Origin: Endozoicomonas sp965196975 | GTDB lineage: Bacteria > Pseudomonadota > Gammaproteobacteria > Pseudomonadales > Endozoicomonadaceae | Direction: 5' to 3' | Length of the DNA: 64,000 nt | Assembly (NCBI RefSeq): GCF_965196975.1 | Contig: NZ_OZ239981.1 | Coordinates: 2,170,001 to 2,234,000, forward strand | Part shown: positions 62,620 to 64,000 of the stretch, piece after piece | Layout of the letters: each line of letters begins with the position of its first letter | How positions within the stretch are numbered: the first letter of the stretch is position 1 | The notes under the pieces: generated by a model | Database searches by the model: none | What the model saw: the letters and a program-made list of their open reading frames with translations, nothing else | Told to the model about the DNA's origin: nothing | Program-made: the position numbers and the translations under genes

Positions 62620-64000
62620 TTATCGCATCATCACTGCAGAAGCAGGCTCAATCACCCGACTGAATGGGGGTAGAGAGTTCATGATCATCTGGCCGTATCG
62701 GGCAGTAACCAGGCGTCGATCCATAATGGTAATACGACCACGATCCTGCTCAGTACGCAATAGACGACCACAAGCCTGTATCAGACGGATAGCAGCATCC
62801 GGCACGGTAATCTCCATAAACGGATTACGCCCCTGAGCTTCCAGCCACTCTGACAAAGCCGCTTCCACCGGGTCATCGGGCACAGCAAAGGGAATTTTAG
62901 CAATAATCACGTGTTCACAATAATGCCCGGGCAAGTCAATACCCTCTGCAAGACTGGCCAGACCAAACAGAATACTGGTTTTGCCATCATCAATCTGCTG
63001 GCGATGCTTTTTTAACAGCTCCTGTCGTGAATAGTCATCCTGCAGCAGGATCTTCTCCTGCCATTCGGCATTCAGACCAAAATGCACATCCTTCATCTGC
63101 CTGCGGGAAGAAAACAGTACCAACATCCCTTTTGGGCGTTCATCACCAGAAAGCAGTTCTGGCAACAGCTCGATAATCTCCCCCGTATGCTCTTCTGCAT
63201 TCCGCGGGTCGGACGCCATGGCTGGTATCACCAGTGAAGCCGCCTCACCATGAAGAAATGGACTGGGCACCACGACACAGCGTGACTCTGCAGGTACTCC
63301 GGAACGCATCCGGAACCGGCCAAAGCTGCCCAGTGCGGCCAGTGTTGCCGAGGTAACAATAGCCGCATGAGCAGGATTCCACAGAGTCTGCCATAACGTC
63401 ATGGACGACATGATCGGGCTGCTGAAAACCTCCAGCTCTTCTCCAAAAGAACCTTCGGTCCATTTCAACCAGCGTGCACACGGCGGCTCACCCTCAGGAT
63501 CTTTCATGGTGTAAGTCAGCCAGAGTTGAAAATGGCTCTCCATCCGTGACTGCATACCACCGATTTCAGGGTAGAGCTGTTCCGCCTGCCAGCGGTCAAT
63601 ACCCGGAACATCGCCATCCATTGCATCGTCCAGGGCTTTGGCAACCTTTTCCAGCATGCCGCTGCACTTACTGAAACCGGCTTTCAGCCGTTCAGCCTGC
63701 TGCTGCAGTGGCTCAGGCACAACCCCTTCCGGAAAGCGATAATAAGCAACCTGACTTTCCCCCTGCGTGGTAAATTGTGTCTTTGGTTCAAACTGGGCAA
63801 TGCTGTGCAGCATCTCCCGGGTATGACCCAGGGCATTCACCAGGGCGTCGAACTCCGGTTGAATCCGCTCCAGCAATTCACCAAGTTCTCCCGGCAGTGT
63901 CTGCTGGGTCAGAATTTTCTGCAGATGTCGTCCGGCCTTCTCAAGCCAGCTGGCAGTTCCCTTGACTCTGGACTGACAGGTAAAGTGATCAATAGCTTTG
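62620..64000 (-). CDS. dinG: DinG-type ATP-dependent DNA helicase, C-terminal part
   Basis: The frame is open to the window edge on the minus strand, about 460 residues to the stop at 62620. Visible are helicase domain 2 pieces: 'VTSATLAALGSFGRF', 'GMLVLFSSRRQMKDV', 'SILFGLASLAEGIDLPG', and 'IRLIQACGRLLRTEQDRGRI' (motif VI, with the arginine finger). These are XPD/DinG superfamily 2 motifs, and the ending 'LVTARYGQMIMNSLPPF' fits DinG. The N-terminal half with Walker A and the Fe-S cysteines lies outside the window. DinG unwinds DNA 5' to 3' and resolves R-loops and replication conflicts. Confidence 0.9.
   Translation of the reverse strand, partial: KAIDHFTCQSRVKGTASWLEKAGRHLQKILTQQTLPGELGELLERIQPEFDALVNALGHTREMLHSIAQFEPKTQFTTQGESQVAYYRFPEGVVPEPLQQQAERLKAGFSKCSGMLEKVAKALDDAMDGDVPGIDRWQAEQLYPEIGGMQSRMESHFQLWLTYTMKDPEGEPPCARWLKWTEGSFGEELEVFSSPIMSSMTLWQTLWNPAHAAIVTSATLAALGSFGRFRMRSGVPAESRCVVVPSPFLHGEAASLVIPAMASDPRNAEEHTGEIIELLPELLSGDERPKGMLVLFSSRRQMKDVHFGLNAEWQEKILLQDDYSRQELLKKHRQQIDDGKTSILFGLASLAEGIDLPGHYCEHVIIAKIPFAVPDDPVEAALSEWLEAQGRNPFMEITVPDAAIRLIQACGRLLRTEQDRGRITIMDRRLVTARYGQMIMNSLPPFSRVIEPASAVMMR

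Noticed and set aside
1..64000. CRISPR array
   Set aside because: No series of short regularly spaced direct repeats was seen; all repeats found are IS copies, att sites, attC-like sites or phage fossils.

Overview
The window looks like a chromosome segment of an animal-associated marine gammaproteobacterium, most likely Endozoicomonadaceae. This is inferred from gammaproteobacterial housekeeping genes (prfB-lysS, ung, glk, dinG, yeaR- and yqhA-like genes) mixed with large serine/proline-rich effector-like proteins, eukaryote-type domains and a dense load of near-identical insertion sequences. No rRNA gene or CRISPR array was seen.

Layout. 1-6.3 kb: a methyltransferase tail, a GlxA-type regulator, a metallo-beta-lactamase-fold hydrolase, a cupin, and a 926-aa protein that joins ankyrin-like repeats to an AT-hook and a C-terminal ETS-type DNA-binding domain. 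This is the most striking gene here. 6.4-39 kb: an insertion-sequence jungle with five 1391-bp ISKra4-type copies, two IS66-type, two IS481-type and one IS701-like element. They interrupt or edge a beta-lactamase-fold hydrolase, YqhA, a 640-aa triple-repeat protein, a MocR regulator with a divergent flavin-type oxidase, several broken effector-like genes, a YjhX-like toxin, a TetR-GNAT pair and a 1238-aa coiled-coil protein. Remnants of filamentous prophage genes are scattered through it.

36.2-51.3 kb: an island bounded by two direct 30-bp att repeats; the right one lies in the 3' end of a tRNA-Ser gene. Inside are an integrase-less pair of integron-type gene cassettes with 55-nt attC-like sites. 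One cassette carries a Gabija-like OLD nuclease plus SF1 helicase, the other a four-helix membrane protein. Next comes a nearly complete filamentous (inovirus) prophage with Rep, Zot, pVI-, pIII-, pVIII- and pV-like genes, a regulator and a tyrosine integrase. A deleted relative of this prophage sits just left of the left att repeat.

51.3-64 kb: ordinary chromosome with tRNA-Ser and three tRNA-Arg(ACG) genes, ung, a secreted Ppx/GppA-like protein, a TetR regulator, prfB (with its programmed frameshift) followed by lysS, glk, an effector-like gene, a small secreted cysteine-rich protein, an ElaA-like acetyltransferase and dinG running off the end.

Working picture: a core chromosome with a tRNA-Ser integration hotspot that has collected phages and defence cassettes, next to effector genes probably directed at an animal host, all being reshaped by a recent burst of transposition. 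Host delivery of the effectors is inference; no secretion system is present in the window.
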